Origin: Candidatus Nitrotoga arctica
GTDB taxonomy: Bacteria; Pseudomonadota; Gammaproteobacteria; Burkholderiales; Gallionellaceae
Reading direction: 5' to 3'
Length of the DNA: 64,000 nucleotides
NCBI RefSeq assembly: GCF_918378365.1
Contig: NZ_OU912926.1
Span: 1,984,001 to 2,048,000, forward strand
The notes below the pieces were generated by a model. It worked only from the letters and a program-made list of their open reading frames with translations, was not told the DNA's origin and made no database searches. A program made the translations under genes and the position numbers. This document shows positions 32,016 through 41,209 of this stretch, piece by piece; the first letter of the stretch is position 1; every line of letters begins with the position of its first letter.

Positions 32016-32825
32016 TTGATCCGGCACAAATTATTCATGAAGCCGCGTAGGCGACTTTTGGGTCGCGGAAATAACGGCGCACGCGTTCGGGGTTTTGCTC
32101 AAGCATGGTCATGTGATCAGTCGCAGCAGCTCTGAGTTTTGCCTTGGTGCGCACTGGCACCTTTGAAGTGATGACGTGTTTGAGATCCGCATTCAGTCTT
32201 TCTTCGGGGTTGAGTTCAGGGCTGTAGCTGGGCAAGTAGAACAACTCGATTTTCTGTGCGTTCTCGGCAGCCCAAGCCTTTACAGGTTTGCTGTGATGAA
32301 CTCTCAAGTTGTCCAGTATCAGAAACACCTTGCGGTCTGTATCCTTGATGAGCGCCTCCAGAAATTCAATGAGCTTGTCGGAGTTAAATGCCTCATCAAT
32401 AATCATCCAGCGCGTTTTACCCTGATTGGTTACCGTCGCAATCATCGATAGCTTGTGGCGCGTGCCGCCTACTGCGAACGTCACAGGTGTCTTGCCCACC
32501 GGCGCATAGCTCCTGCCTCTGACATCCGTGTTGACTAGCGCCGTCTCGTTGCCCCAGTGAATTTCCGCACCTTCTGTTTTTGCTCTGGCTTCAATGGCCG
32601 GATATTGTTCATCAAGCCAAGCCTGGACGGCTTCAGGCCGCTGCTCGTATGCTTTTTTAATGGGTTTTTGTGGTGTAAAACCCCAACGTGCCAAGTAGTT
32701 GCCTACTGCCCGAATAGACAGCTTGATACCGTGCGCCAGCTCAATGTGCTGGCGCACAGCGGGCCTGCTCCATAGCGCAACATCGAAAACCAATAAAAAT
32801 TCATTTATAAATCGTGCCGGGCCTA
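32016..32825 (-). mobile_element. IS630 copy C, internally deleted
   Basis: Same ends as copies A and B with TA at both sides, but 810 instead of 1115 bp: 305 bp encoding the N-terminal region are lost. The genes on its two sides are different (AlbA-type on the left, endonuclease/exonuclease/phosphatase on the right), so it marks a deletion or recombination junction. Confidence 0.92.
32035..32825 (-). pseudogene. IS630 transposase, N-terminally deleted, catalytic Asp replaced
   Basis: From VALWSRPAVRQH to the C-terminus it equals copies A and B, but the first 99 residues with the DNA-binding region are gone and replaced by out-of-frame sequence. In addition the first catalytic Asp (residue 176, HWGDET) reads Asn (HWGNET). 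Both changes should abolish activity. Confidence 0.93.
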
Positions 32826-33149
32826 TAGTGTGCCATTTATTGTGATGGGGGATTTCAATCAAACACGTGATGGAAAGAGCAGGGGGTATCGTTCACCCAA
32901 TGGCATACAACTCCTTAATGGACAGCTAAGCCACAATCAACTCACATGCATAACGGAAGAGGATTTTGGTTCGCATGGAAAATTAAACCTGATCCTAAAA
33001 ACAAAGACCTCTACAGGCATAACGTTGATCATATATGTGTATCTCGCTCTCGGATTACTGTCGAGCATGTAGGCGTTTGGGATCATTTTTCTGAAATGAC
33101 GTATTGGTCTGATCACAACGGTGTATGTGCTGAATTATCATTACGGTAG
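32826..33149 (+). pseudogene. Endonuclease/exonuclease/phosphatase-family C-terminal fragment
   Basis: Starts directly at the IS630 end with VPFIVMGDFNQTRDG, the conserved GDFN motif of the family, followed after a frame change near 32960 by YRHNVDHICVS (DH motif) and WSDHNGVCAEL (SDH motif). The N-terminal half with the metal-binding Glu is absent. Members are Mg-dependent phosphoesterases acting on nucleic acids or phosphates; this remnant cannot be active. Confidence 0.82.
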
Positions 33150-33508
33150 CCTCTAACTGTGGCGAAACCATGTGGGTCATAGTTGTAAGGTTACCTGCAC
33201 ATATATTCTGAAAATCGTTGTTCGGCTAAGCCGCGTATGTCAGGTCGGCAATGCACTGTACGGCAATGAGTGTGTAAGTTGATCAAGTTCCCTTCATATT
33301 TTGGACGCAAAAAAAGCGTGCTCATTTGCAGGCAAGGATGAAGGGTGAAAGATTAAGGCGTGAAGCGGTTAATGCAGAATGGGTTGCTAGGCATGGATGG
33401 TTACCGTTTATGGATGGCTATTTAATTCAATTCTTCCTGAATTTGTGCCAAATGAAATACAGGACAGCACAGCAGTTACGAGTAGTATCAGCATTATTTT
33501 CAGTGCTA
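33150..33508. other. Stretch with one doubtful frame
   Basis: A 68-codon frame at 33326 begins MQARMKGERLRREAVNAEW and may be a fragment of a lost gene, cut off by the IS630 remnant at 33509 after GYLIPILPEFVPNEIQ in a neighbouring frame. I do not recognise it. Confidence 0.35.
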
Positions 33509-33641
33509 TTGATCCGGCCAGTTGAAGTTTGAAGTTTTCATGCTGCATATTTCACGCGAGCATCCTGAAAGTATTTTTTGACACGCTCGGGTGATTTCTT
33601 CAATGTCTGCATATGCTCGGTTGTTGCGGCAGTTTCTTAAA
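33509..33641 (-). mobile_element. IS630 end fragment with transposase C-terminus
   Basis: Begins TTGATCCGGCC after a TA. The minus strand encodes TTEHMQTLKKSPERVKKYFQDARVKYAA and a stop (33538-33640), the C-terminus of a type-2-like IS630 transposase but clearly distinct from the one at 22544. The rest of the element is lost. Confidence 0.88.
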
Positions 33642-33709
33642 GTTGATAACAGTGCATGACATATCTATGCGCAACAAATCACTGTAGATTTGGAAGGTCA
33701 ACCTACACC

Positions 33710-33893
33710 CTCAACTAAAAATCAAAGATGCCGATAATAAATAATTAAGGCAAGTTACTGATGCGCTATCTAACACGCTATTAAACTCGTTATCGGACGG
33801 TGGCCGGGAAATCCTAAGCTGCCCTTACAAGACCAATGATTTAAACAAAAAAAAGCCCTGCATCGCTGCAAGGCTCTATATCTGAGTCGCTGA
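33710..33893 (-). repeat. tRNA-Asn-tail repeat, copy R7 (tRNA part lost)
   Basis: Shared block CCTCAACTAAAAATCAAAGATGCCG and terminator hairpin present; the tRNA tail is replaced by GAGTCGCTGATGC exactly as in R5. It lies immediately upstream of the intact excalibur gene. Confidence 0.78.
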
Positions 33894-33981
33894 TGCTTTG
33901 GGGGTACTCAATGAGAAAACCAACATTAAGAAAGCGCATTCGATTTAAAGATGTAAATTTGGACAAATAATAGGGTGAGCT

Positions 33982-34308
33982 ATGAAAAAAATAATGATAC
34001 TTCTGATCGTTGGCGGTATTGCATGGACTGGTTACACGAAATTTCAAACAGAAAGCTTGGCGAAAGCTAACGAGCAACAAGAATCGCAAGTTGGTAAAAA
34101 GCTTTTACCAGAACAAAATGAATCTACAAAGAGCATTGCCAATTCAAGTAATTTCAGATGTGATGGCAGAGTCTACTGCTCTCAAATGACATCCTGCGAA
34201 GAGGCTACATATTTTCTGCAAAACTGTCCTGGAGTGAAAATGGACGGCGGAAATGGTGGGCACCCGGATGGTGTTCCTTGCGAGAGCCAGTGGTGCAAAT
34301 ATAAATAG
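33982..34308 (+). CDS. Excalibur calcium-binding domain protein
   Basis: A 108-aa protein with an N-terminal hydrophobic anchor or signal (MKKIMILLIVGGIAWTGYT), a polar linker and a C-terminal excalibur domain: FRCDGRVYCSQMTSCEEATYF, CPGVKMDGG and DGVPCESQWC with the cysteine pattern and DxDxDG-like calcium loop of this family. It is probably exported. A GGTGAG ribosome site precedes the ATG. A 5' fragment of a second copy is at 15274. Confidence 0.9.
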   Translation: MKKIMILLIVGGIAWTGYTKFQTESLAKANEQQESQVGKKLLPEQNESTKSIANSSNFRCDGRVYCSQMTSCEEATYFLQNCPGVKMDGGNGGHPDGVPCESQWCKYK

Positions 34309-34462
34309 CTGATCTGTTAGTCAGCGTCGAAATCTAAAATTGGCGCAGGTGCAAGAAGGACGTTGCAATAGTGCCGGTTGCCCATTTATGCGCCTCGAAG
34401 GTTCTTTGTAGTGTGTAGTAGGATATCTACCTTGAGTTAACCCCTACCCGCATCTTCACGCT

Positions 34463-34892
34463 ATGACTGAAGTTATTGGAATTGACCATATCTACATTGC
34501 AGCGTCTGATCTTCAGCGTTCCGAGTCTTTCTACGATCAGATCTTGCTAAAGGTGCTTGGCTTCCGAAAAAATAAATTCATCATAGGTGGCGATCCGCAT
34601 ATCCAATACTTCAATCGATATTTCGGGTATGTTCTTCGACCGGCTCGCAATTCCTCCGAGCATGACTCCTACTCTCCAGGGCTTCATCATTTTTGCCTTC
34701 GCGTCGATGCAATTGTTGATGTTATAGCTGTTGCCAATCAGTTACGTGCGGCAGGGATCGAAGCTTCGGAAGCAAAGCTTTACTCCGAGTACGCTCCCGA
34801 CTATTGGGCAACATTCTTTCTGACCCCGATGGCGTTCGCCTAGAAGTTACTAACTATCGCCAAGAGCGTCGAGACCGCCATGACAATTGGTA
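34463..34892 (+). pseudogene. VOC-family (glyoxalase-like) protein, frameshifted
   Basis: Reads as a normal VOC domain from MTEVIGIDHIYIAASDLQRSESFY to DYWATFF, including first metal His (DHIYI) and second (HHFCLRV). A one-base change near 34812 then shifts the frame; the correct ending (SDPDGVRLEVTNYRQERRDRHDNW with the metal Glu) continues in the next frame to 34892. Function lost unless this is a sequence error. Confidence 0.85.
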
Positions 34893-35029
34893 GTTCGAGT
34901 AGAAACTTATTTTATTAATATATTAACCATGTGCTTATGTTATCTCTCGTACAGAACTTCCAGCATTAATTAAATAGAATTGTTTACGTATTTAAATTTA
35001 ATTGCTCAATTGATAAAGGAGTTCCTAAC

Positions 35030-35209
35030 ATGGCTGCCGGACAAAATAAAAAATCTTCATCTAAGCAAGGGAAGCATCGAGCCCACGATTTTATGGAAAA
35101 TATAGCATTAGCGGTCGAACCCACTTCAGGTGAACATCATCTACGGCATCATATAAGTCCGTCTGGAGTGTATAAAGGAAGAAAAGTGGTCAAAAGCAAA
35201 GGCAATTAG
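35030..35209 (+). CDS. rpmF: Divergent paralogue of ribosomal protein bL32
   Basis: Fifty-nine aa that match bL32 along the whole length: [17 protein letters not shown], then [19 protein letters not shown] and the ending [14 protein letters not shown] good AAAGGAG ribosome site precedes the ATG. It lacks cysteines, so it is the zinc-free type. The usual rpmF is next to plsX in the fatty acid operon; here it stands alone among accessory genes, so it is probably a second copy. It could be a ribosome-heterogeneity or stress variant, or a relic. The usual gene is outside this window, so which one is primary is unknown. Confidence 0.88.
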   Translation: MAAGQNKKSSSKQGKHRAHDFMENIALAVEPTSGEHHLRHHISPSGVYKGRKVVKSKGN

Positions 35210-35366
35210 CGAGTTTAATAGTTCATGGTCTTGTCATTTAGCAAATATAAGTAGGGATTTAACAATTGTGTTGATCTGAGGCCGTATTCCAAGGTTGGCT
35301 TTATGTCATCAGTAAATTACATATCATATTGAATCCTGTAAATTTAAATTTCTCAAGGAGAATGCA

Positions 35367-35713
35367 ATGGCTTATGTAGATGGTTTCGTTTTGCCGCTTC
35401 CAACAAAGAATTTAGAAACCTATCGTGAAATGGCGATCAAGTGCGGCGCAATATGGCGGGAGCACGGCGCACTGCAATTTCGGATAATGTAAAGCCTGGG
35501 AAGCTTACATCGTTTCCTCAAAGCGTTAATCTAGAAGCAGAAGAAACAGTGATCTTCTCGTGGATCGTGTATGAATCGCGTGCTCACCGCGACGAGGTCA
35601 ATGACAAAGTAATGAAGGATCCTCGAATGGCCGATATGATGAAACCAGAGACTGCCCCGTTTGATGGAAAGCGAATGATTTACGGCGGTTTCGAGGTGTT
35701 GGTTGATCTTTAA
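35367..35713 (+). pseudogene. DUF1428-family protein, frameshifted
   Basis: Starts MAYVDGFVLPLPTKNLETYREMA and continues to WREHGALQFR; a small deletion near 35485 shifts the frame, after which DNVKPGKLTSFPQSV, FSWIVYESRAHRDEVNDKVMKDPR and FDGKRMIYGGFEVLVDL complete the family. AAGGAG is well placed before the ATG. The family is a dimeric alpha-beta barrel of unknown role. Confidence 0.9.
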
Positions 35714-35865
35714 ACTTGCGAATAGATCTATGCGTGGTGCGAAACTGTAGCGGCAAATTATGCTGTGGTTCGAAGGCGAGGTTCCATAATTACTTTTATA
35801 AAATAAATACAATGAACTAAATTGTAAGTCTCAGTATATACCTTCAAAATTATAGGGATGTTCCT

Positions 35866-36554
35866 ATGAGGAAACTCATCGCATCTACATTTGTGTCGCT
35901 TGACGGCATTATGCAAGCACCCAGTGGGCCGGAAGAAGACCCGACTGGCGGTTTTACTCTTGGTGGCTGGATATTCCCCTACTGGGGGACGCAAGCATGA
36001 ATCTCTCGACATCAGGTTTCGACGGCAAGGATCGAGAGCTGGTACTTGGTCGGAGAACCTATGAGATATTTGAAGCGCATTGGCCCTACCAGCCTGATGA
36101 TGATCCGACTGCGAGTACGCTTAATGCAGCAAAAAAGTATGTTGCTTCGAGCACATTGACGACGCTCGATTGGAAAAATTCGACTCTGCTTCACGGCGAT
36201 GTAGTCTCGGCAGTTATCGCTCTCAAAACCCAACATGGCCCTAACTTGCAGATTATTGGCAGCGGCAATTTGATTCAAACGCTACAGGCCGCATCACAGA
36301 TAGATGAGTACAACGTGTGGACTTTTCCAGTGGTGCTTGGGCGGGGTAAGCGCCTCTTCAGCGAGATTAGCAAGCCATCGGGGCTTAGGCTCCTTCACTC
36401 TCAAGTTTCTACCACTGGCGTTGTGATGAGTACCTATGTGCCAAGTGGCGATATCCTGCCTGGTTCGTTCCTGAGTGTCGCGCCTAGTGAGAAGGAGTTG
36501 GCTCGACGCAAAAAGATGGCAAACCAGATGCAATGGACGCTAGCATTTCATTAA
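35866..36554 (+). pseudogene. RibD C-terminal (dihydrofolate-reductase-like) protein, frameshifted
   Basis: Begins MRKLIASTFVSLDGIMQAP, the nucleotide-binding start of this family, and reads to FPYWGTQA before a one-base shift near 35985. The second frame continues MNLSTSGFDGKDRELVLGRRTYEIFEAHWP, then IIGSGNLIQTL and VVLGRGKRLF, the typical NADPH-site and C-terminal motifs. Third frameshifted enzyme in a row. Confidence 0.88.
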
Positions 36555-36584
36555 AGCCGACGTCATTTCGCTGGGGGGATTATC

Positions 36585-37109
36585 TTATTTGACTGTCGTT
36601 TGAATGAACTTGGCGTGTTCCAAGTGAGCGGCGGCAGATTGTCGGAATTTAACTAACGCATCCTTAAGTTCTGTCATCTGTGCATTCGGAATTAATATTT
36701 TATCTAAAGTATCTAATAATACTTCGTGATCGATCACTTCATTATCAATATAAGCTTTATCAAAATGCTTACCTTTTAAGCTTTCGAGCCTTGCTATAAC
36801 TACCTCACCCACATACTTAATGTTTTTACTAGCATCGCTCTCTGTTATAGATAATTTTTGTTTTTCGGCAAGTGCGATCGCCTGCTTGTTCATGTCTAAA
36901 TGATCAATGACCATTCGTTCAGAGAAAATTTTAGTTTCTTTATCTTCGGATATTTTTATAGCTAGCTTACTAGTATCGATATCAACAGTATTGGCAGTTA
37001 TTATGATTCCAAGTATCTGTGCATCGTTAGGTACAAACGTTTGAGATAATGCGGAGCTTGTTGCGATAACAAACACGCTTGCGACAAAAAAAGACAAATT
37101 GTTTCTCAC
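36585..37109 (-). CDS. DUF4142-family exported protein
   Basis: The GTG at 37109 is chosen because AAGGA lies 8 bases upstream and it opens a clean signal peptide (RNNLSFFVASVFVIATSSALSQ); earlier ATGs in the frame have no ribosome site. The mature protein of about 150 residues is a ferritin-like four-helix bundle in this family: NDAQILGIIITANTVDIDTSKLA, MVIDHLDMNKQAIAL, YIDNEVIDHEVLLDTLDKIL, LEHAKFIQ. Exported, function unknown. Intact. Confidence 0.8.
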   Translation of the reverse strand: MRNNLSFFVASVFVIATSSALSQTFVPNDAQILGIIITANTVDIDTSKLAIKISEDKETKIFSERMVIDHLDMNKQAIALAEKQKLSITESDASKNIKYVGEVVIARLESLKGKHFDKAYIDNEVIDHEVLLDTLDKILIPNAQMTELKDALVKFRQSAAAHLEHAKFIQTTVK

Positions 37110-37416
37110 GTTATGAGTCCTTTTTAATGATGATGGCTGAAATATTGCCAGCAATCTCTTCATACTAGTAATTATTGCGTGAATTACACAAAGCAAACAG
37201 ATAAATGATAGCTGAGCTGGGTTGCATAGTCTGTACGTTGGAACACAATTTAGGGTGAAGTGAGTTATTGATAGTGGAAAATTATTTTGCTATTAAGGAT
37301 TTTGGGTGTGATTCTCAAAGTAGCAATGATTCAGGTCAGAAAAGGTAAGGTGTAACAAAATGGAGGTGGCACTTTATGCTTCCAATTGAAGTGTTCCATA
37401 TTAATTAACACTGGAA

Positions 37417-38604
37417 ATGAAAAACCCCCTAATTATTTATCTTGATAGCTCTGACTTTTCAGATTTATCTAATCCTGAAAAAAGAACATCAGAAATAATT
37501 GAATTAGAAAGCCAACTGCTAAATTGGCAAATGCAAGGATATATAGAGCTAAGATTTAGCCATGTCCACCTGTTGGAAGCTGCTGCAACTGAACATAAAT
37601 ATGCTGATATAGCCGTCAAGACGGTTCTCTCTGATAAAGAATCTATGTAAATCGAGATGTTTCATTTCCCCGATCAAAATACTAGAAAATGAAGCTAGGA
37701 TTCTCAGTGCAATGAATGATTTAGAAAATAAAATCATGATTTTTAATGACGAGGGTGGCTGGTTTCCAGATTTTGTAGATAACGATGAAACTGATGAATT
37801 AGAGACTTATGTTCATGAAGCACTAAATAGGATCCCAAATCGAGTAGAGCGAAGAATAAAACAAAGAAAATATTTGGATAAAAATGGTAAGTTAAAAATA
37901 GAATCCAGAAAAATGCTTTGTGAATCAGAAGACCTCTGTACATATTTTGCAGGAAAATTTACTATTTCATCTGAAGCTCTTGAGGCATCCTTAAAAAGCT
38001 ATTTCAAAACAGGGTCATTCAAAGTCTTTCTGGATTCCATAAAACAGTCTATGTCCGACCTAGATAAACTGGGTCATATGTATGAAAAATATTGGGGAAT
38101 TATTTCTCCCATTTCTTTATACCTTCGTGAAATTGGCATGGACATACTTAAATCTAAGACCCCAATATTAAAGTTCTTCGTAAATCAATTAAAGAAAACA
38201 ATTTGCGTGGTGGAGATAATACAAATTTTTTAAATTTCGCAAATGAAAGTCTTAATAATTTAATTAGAGATATGCCAATTAATTTTGTAAGAAAATTAGC
38301 TGTTAGCCTTGGGTTAAATGTAGTGCAAGCTCCAAATTGGATATTGACCCCATCATTATTTACGATGACAACGTTGGCAGGTCATATAATTAAAACCACT
38401 ACTCTAACGGAACGCAATGCAAAGGTAAGTGATTTTGGAGACATTAATCATCTAACTTATCTGCCATATGTTGATTTATTTCGCGCAGATGGTTTTATTT
38501 CATCGGTTATCAATGATGTTAAGTTGCCCTTTGAAACAGTTGTAGTAAGCAAACTTATCAACTTGCCGAATGCAATAGAAAAAAGCTTGAATAGGAGACC
38601 GTAA
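37417..38604 (+). pseudogene. PIN-like nuclease gene, two frameshifts
   Basis: Three frames together give about 390 residues. The start, IIYLDSSDFSDLSN, has the first acidic cluster of a PIN domain; the middle is helical; near the end DFGDINHLTYLPYVDLFRADG supplies further conserved acidic residues. Shifts lie near 37645 and in 38160-38205. The AT-rich composition differs from the core genes and suggests transfer. PIN-like nucleases occur as toxins and in defence systems, but no antitoxin is seen here. Confidence 0.6.
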
Positions 38605-38700
38605 GTTGTCGAAGAAATCCCACTATCAGTAAAGATACGTTTCTTTGATCGCCTAGCTCTTAAGAAACACCTCCCAACCAACTGATTTTAAAAAGTAGAG

Positions 38701-40062
38701 TTAAGCGGGCTGTTCATTGACGACGAGTTTCATCCCCATTTTTTCAGCGCGCTGGGCTAGTTGCCGCAACACTCTTTCGCGATAGCGTTCTTCGTAGTAG
38801 TCCTGCCCTTGGTCGGTATATTCTTCTCCCTTGGTAAGCATGGTGTAAATCAGGCGTGCCAACTTGTGCGCGGCGGCGGTTACGGCTTTAGGTTTGTCCA
38901 TGCGCCCGCACATCCTGCGGAAATATGCGCCCAGCGCCGACTGGCTGCTGCGCAATGCTGCTGCGGCCAATCTCAAGGCTTGGGCCGCCCGGTTGGCTAC
39001 GCGCTTGGTCTTGCCGCTCATCACTTTGCCTCCGGTAATCTTGGTGCCGGGGCATAGCCCCAGCCAACTCGCGAAGTGCCCTGCCGTGGGGAAGCGCGAC
39101 ATGTCCGCCCCGGTCTCGGAGATCACCGCAAGCGCGGTGGTGACGTCGATGCCGTCGATGCGCGTAAGATCAACTCCGCACATCCTGAACAATTGCGTGC
39201 GCAGATCAAACTTCGGCGCGTTGCGGGCGCGACCACGCTTCTTTCCCTTCGCTGGTTCGCCGTCATGAACTTGCAGGCTTTGCAATTGCCCCTCGATCTC
39301 ACGGTCGCACTCGGCTAGCTGTGTGCCGATGAAATCGAACATATCCAGCGCTTGCTTGAGCGCAAACAGATGCTCTGCGCGCCAGTTGCCTTGCAGGCTT
39401 TTTGCGATTTCGTCAGCGGTAGCGCGAATGCGCACATTCTTCATTGCGGCCAGCACTTGACCGTCGCGCTCGCCAGCGACAATGGCGCGCAGAATCTTTT
39501 GCCCCGTCTCGCCGACCACGTCCGAGATGACGTTGGTGAGCTGGATGTTCATCTGCGTGAGCGCCTTTTGCATGCGCTGCACATGCGTGCCCTGGCTTCT
39601 CAAAAGCATCCCGCGCTGGCGCCATAGAGAGCGCAATACGCACACGGCTTCGGTAGGACGAAATGCGCCGCGAAGCAAACCGTAGGTCATGAGTTGCTGC
39701 AACCATTGGCAGTCCAGCACGTCAGACTTGCGGCCCGAGACATTTTTGACGTGGCGCGCATTGACCAGAAACACTTTGAAGCCGCGCGATTCCAGAAGCT
39801 CGAACAAAGGGATCCAGTACACGCCCGTGGATTCCATCGCGACCGTGTCCACCCCGCAAGCGTCGAGCCAGTCGGCCAAGGCGTTGAGGTCAACCGTAAA
39901 GCTCGAAAACTCCCGGACAGGCTCGTCGTCCCTGTCCGGCGGCACAGATACGTAATGGGACGAACTACCGATATCGACTCCAGCCGCATGGGGATGGGTG
40001 ATCGTTAAAGGCTCTCTGGATTTGCCGGGTTTGATACTGATTTTTTGCTTGCGTTGCACCAT
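38701..40062 (-). CDS. IS110-family DEDD transposase
   Basis: About 453 aa from the ATG at 40062, which has GGAG 8 bases upstream; a longer frame starts at 40164 without a ribosome site. The N-terminal RuvC-like DEDD domain shows GVDIGSSSHYVSVP, MESTGVYWIPLFELL and RKSDVLDCQWLQQL; the C-terminal Tnp2 domain has the catalytic-serine region (SRFPTAGHFASWLGLCPG, then ALRLAAAALRSSQSALGAYFRR). It recombines DNA guided by a bridge RNA in characterised members. Intact. Confidence 0.95.
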   Translation of the reverse strand: MVQRKQKISIKPGKSREPLTITHPHAAGVDIGSSSHYVSVPPDRDDEPVREFSSFTVDLNALADWLDACGVDTVAMESTGVYWIPLFELLESRGFKVFLVNARHVKNVSGRKSDVLDCQWLQQLMTYGLLRGAFRPTEAVCVLRSLWRQRGMLLRSQGTHVQRMQKALTQMNIQLTNVISDVVGETGQKILRAIVAGERDGQVLAAMKNVRIRATADEIAKSLQGNWRAEHLFALKQALDMFDFIGTQLAECDREIEGQLQSLQVHDGEPAKGKKRGRARNAPKFDLRTQLFRMCGVDLTRIDGIDVTTALAVISETGADMSRFPTAGHFASWLGLCPGTKITGGKVMSGKTKRVANRAAQALRLAAAALRSSQSALGAYFRRMCGRMDKPKAVTAAAHKLARLIYTMLTKGEEYTDQGQDYYEERYRERVLRQLAQRAEKMGMKLVVNEQPA

Positions 40063-40330
40063 GATTATCTCCATCATTCGTTTTGGAATGTGGTGCCACA
40101 TCGGGTACGTCGTCAAGCTCACTCTCTTAAACGGGATATCGGCCAAGCGTCCCAACAACGCCAAGCCAATTCATCAATGTCGATGACGTCACCCATGACC
40201 ACGCTAACCCTCGGGCAATATGCACCATTGCTATTCCGGTCTTCCGTGGCACCTCATTCCACTTTGCCACATTCGGAGAGCGACGTGTTTCTTCGGCGCG
40301 ATTTGCGGCACGGGGCCGATTACTACGCTA
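40063..40330 (-). ncRNA. Candidate bridge-RNA region of the IS110 element
   Basis: In IS110-group elements the bridge RNA is transcribed from the non-coding left end upstream of the transposase. This stretch has that position and length and several short inverted repeats, but I could not identify target- and donor-binding loops by eye. The call rests on family knowledge and position. Confidence 0.45.
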
Positions 40331-40333
40331 ACC

Positions 40334-40557
40334 ATTCCTCAACTAAAAATAAAATTTGCCGAAAAAGTAAACAAGGTAATCATTAATGCAATATTAAACA
40401 TGCTACTCAGAATGATATCCAATTCATTACCGGATGGTGACTGGAAAATTTTAAGCTGCTGCACCTCACAGGTTTAGGTTAATGATTTAGACAATAAAAA
40501 AGCCCTGCATAGCTGCAAGGCTCTATATTTGGCTCCCCGACCTGGAGTCGAACCAGG
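40334..40557 (-). repeat. tRNA-Asn-tail repeat, copy R8
   Basis: Shared block (CTCAACTAAAAATAAAATTTGCCG), terminator hairpin (40495-40522) and a short tRNA tail (40530-40557) that ends after the T arm (CCTGG/CCAGG) and lacks the anticodon part. Confidence 0.83.
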
Positions 40558-40588
40558 CGTTACATGCATCAAAATCGCTAAAACATAT

Positions 40589-41209
40589 CTATCGAGGAAT
40601 GGGGCGTGTTGGTGCTTTCTTGAGGCGGCTCCAGCCGAGTCCCATAAGCCCAAAGGTGAGTAGGGCAAGAGTCGTAGGCTCGGGTACTCCCGAAACTTGC
40701 GTAAGGAAACCGCGAATCTCACCACTACCAACTACAGTAGTATGAATGTTGAAATAGGATTGATTGAGAGACATCCCATTGAACAAAAATGCTTCTGCTC
40801 CTGCTGTCGTCCCGCCATGAGCTGTGACAAAACTCGGGTTATAGGAAGAACTCAGGGTCATGTCCAAGATATTGTCGTAGATTCCTAAAGTAACTCCCAG
40901 AGAAAAACCTGCAAAATTTGGTGTGGTCGTAGCAACTCCGGCTGTCCCTGTCAAAGGATTCGCTGTGCAACAATGAATATGCGCAGCGGTTGTATTTCCC
41001 AGTAAGCCAGAAAATGTGACTTGTATATGCATCGTGTTAGCCACGTCATCAACAGTTATCATGGCAACACCTATTCCAGGCGAGGCGTTTGGAGGATCTT
41101 CATTCGGCCCGCCCAGATTCGCAGTGTATTGGATGATCGTCGCGTGAGAGAGAGGAGCAGTGAAAAGAATAGATATAGCCATCGCAAAGACAAATAATGA
41201 ATTTTTCAT
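40589..41209 (-). CDS. CHRD-domain protein with PEP-CTERM sorting tail
   Basis: About 206 aa. The ATG at 41209 follows AGGAGATATTT, and a signal peptide (MKNSLFVFAMAISILFTAPL, cleavage near SHAT) follows; the longer frame is rejected. A CHRD domain covers about 25-175 (YTANLGGPNEDPPNASPGIG, AAHIHCC, FNIHTTVVGSGEIRGFL). The C-terminus is a PEP-CTERM tail: VPEPTTLALLTFGLMGLG and basic residues. Exported and probably processed by exosortase. Second PEP-CTERM protein in the window; intact. Confidence 0.93.
   Translation of the reverse strand: MKNSLFVFAMAISILFTAPLSHATIIQYTANLGGPNEDPPNASPGIGVAMITVDDVANTMHIQVTFSGLLGNTTAAHIHCCTANPLTGTAGVATTTPNFAGFSLGVTLGIYDNILDMTLSSSYNPSFVTAHGGTTAGAEAFLFNGMSLNQSYFNIHTTVVGSGEIRGFLTQVSGVPEPTTLALLTFGLMGLGWSRLKKAPTRPIPR

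Larger units (their letters stand above)
38690..40330 (-). mobile_element. IS110-family insertion sequence
   Basis: Defined by its DEDD transposase and about 270 bp of non-coding sequence upstream. This family has no long inverted repeats, so both boundaries are approximate; the right one is set where repeat R8 starts (about 40334), which suggests insertion into or beside R8. Confidence 0.85.

Noticed and set aside
38761-40008. Several long plus-strand frames opposite the IS110 transposase
   Set aside because: They mirror the GC-rich transposase reading frame; the minus-strand protein is full length and well conserved.
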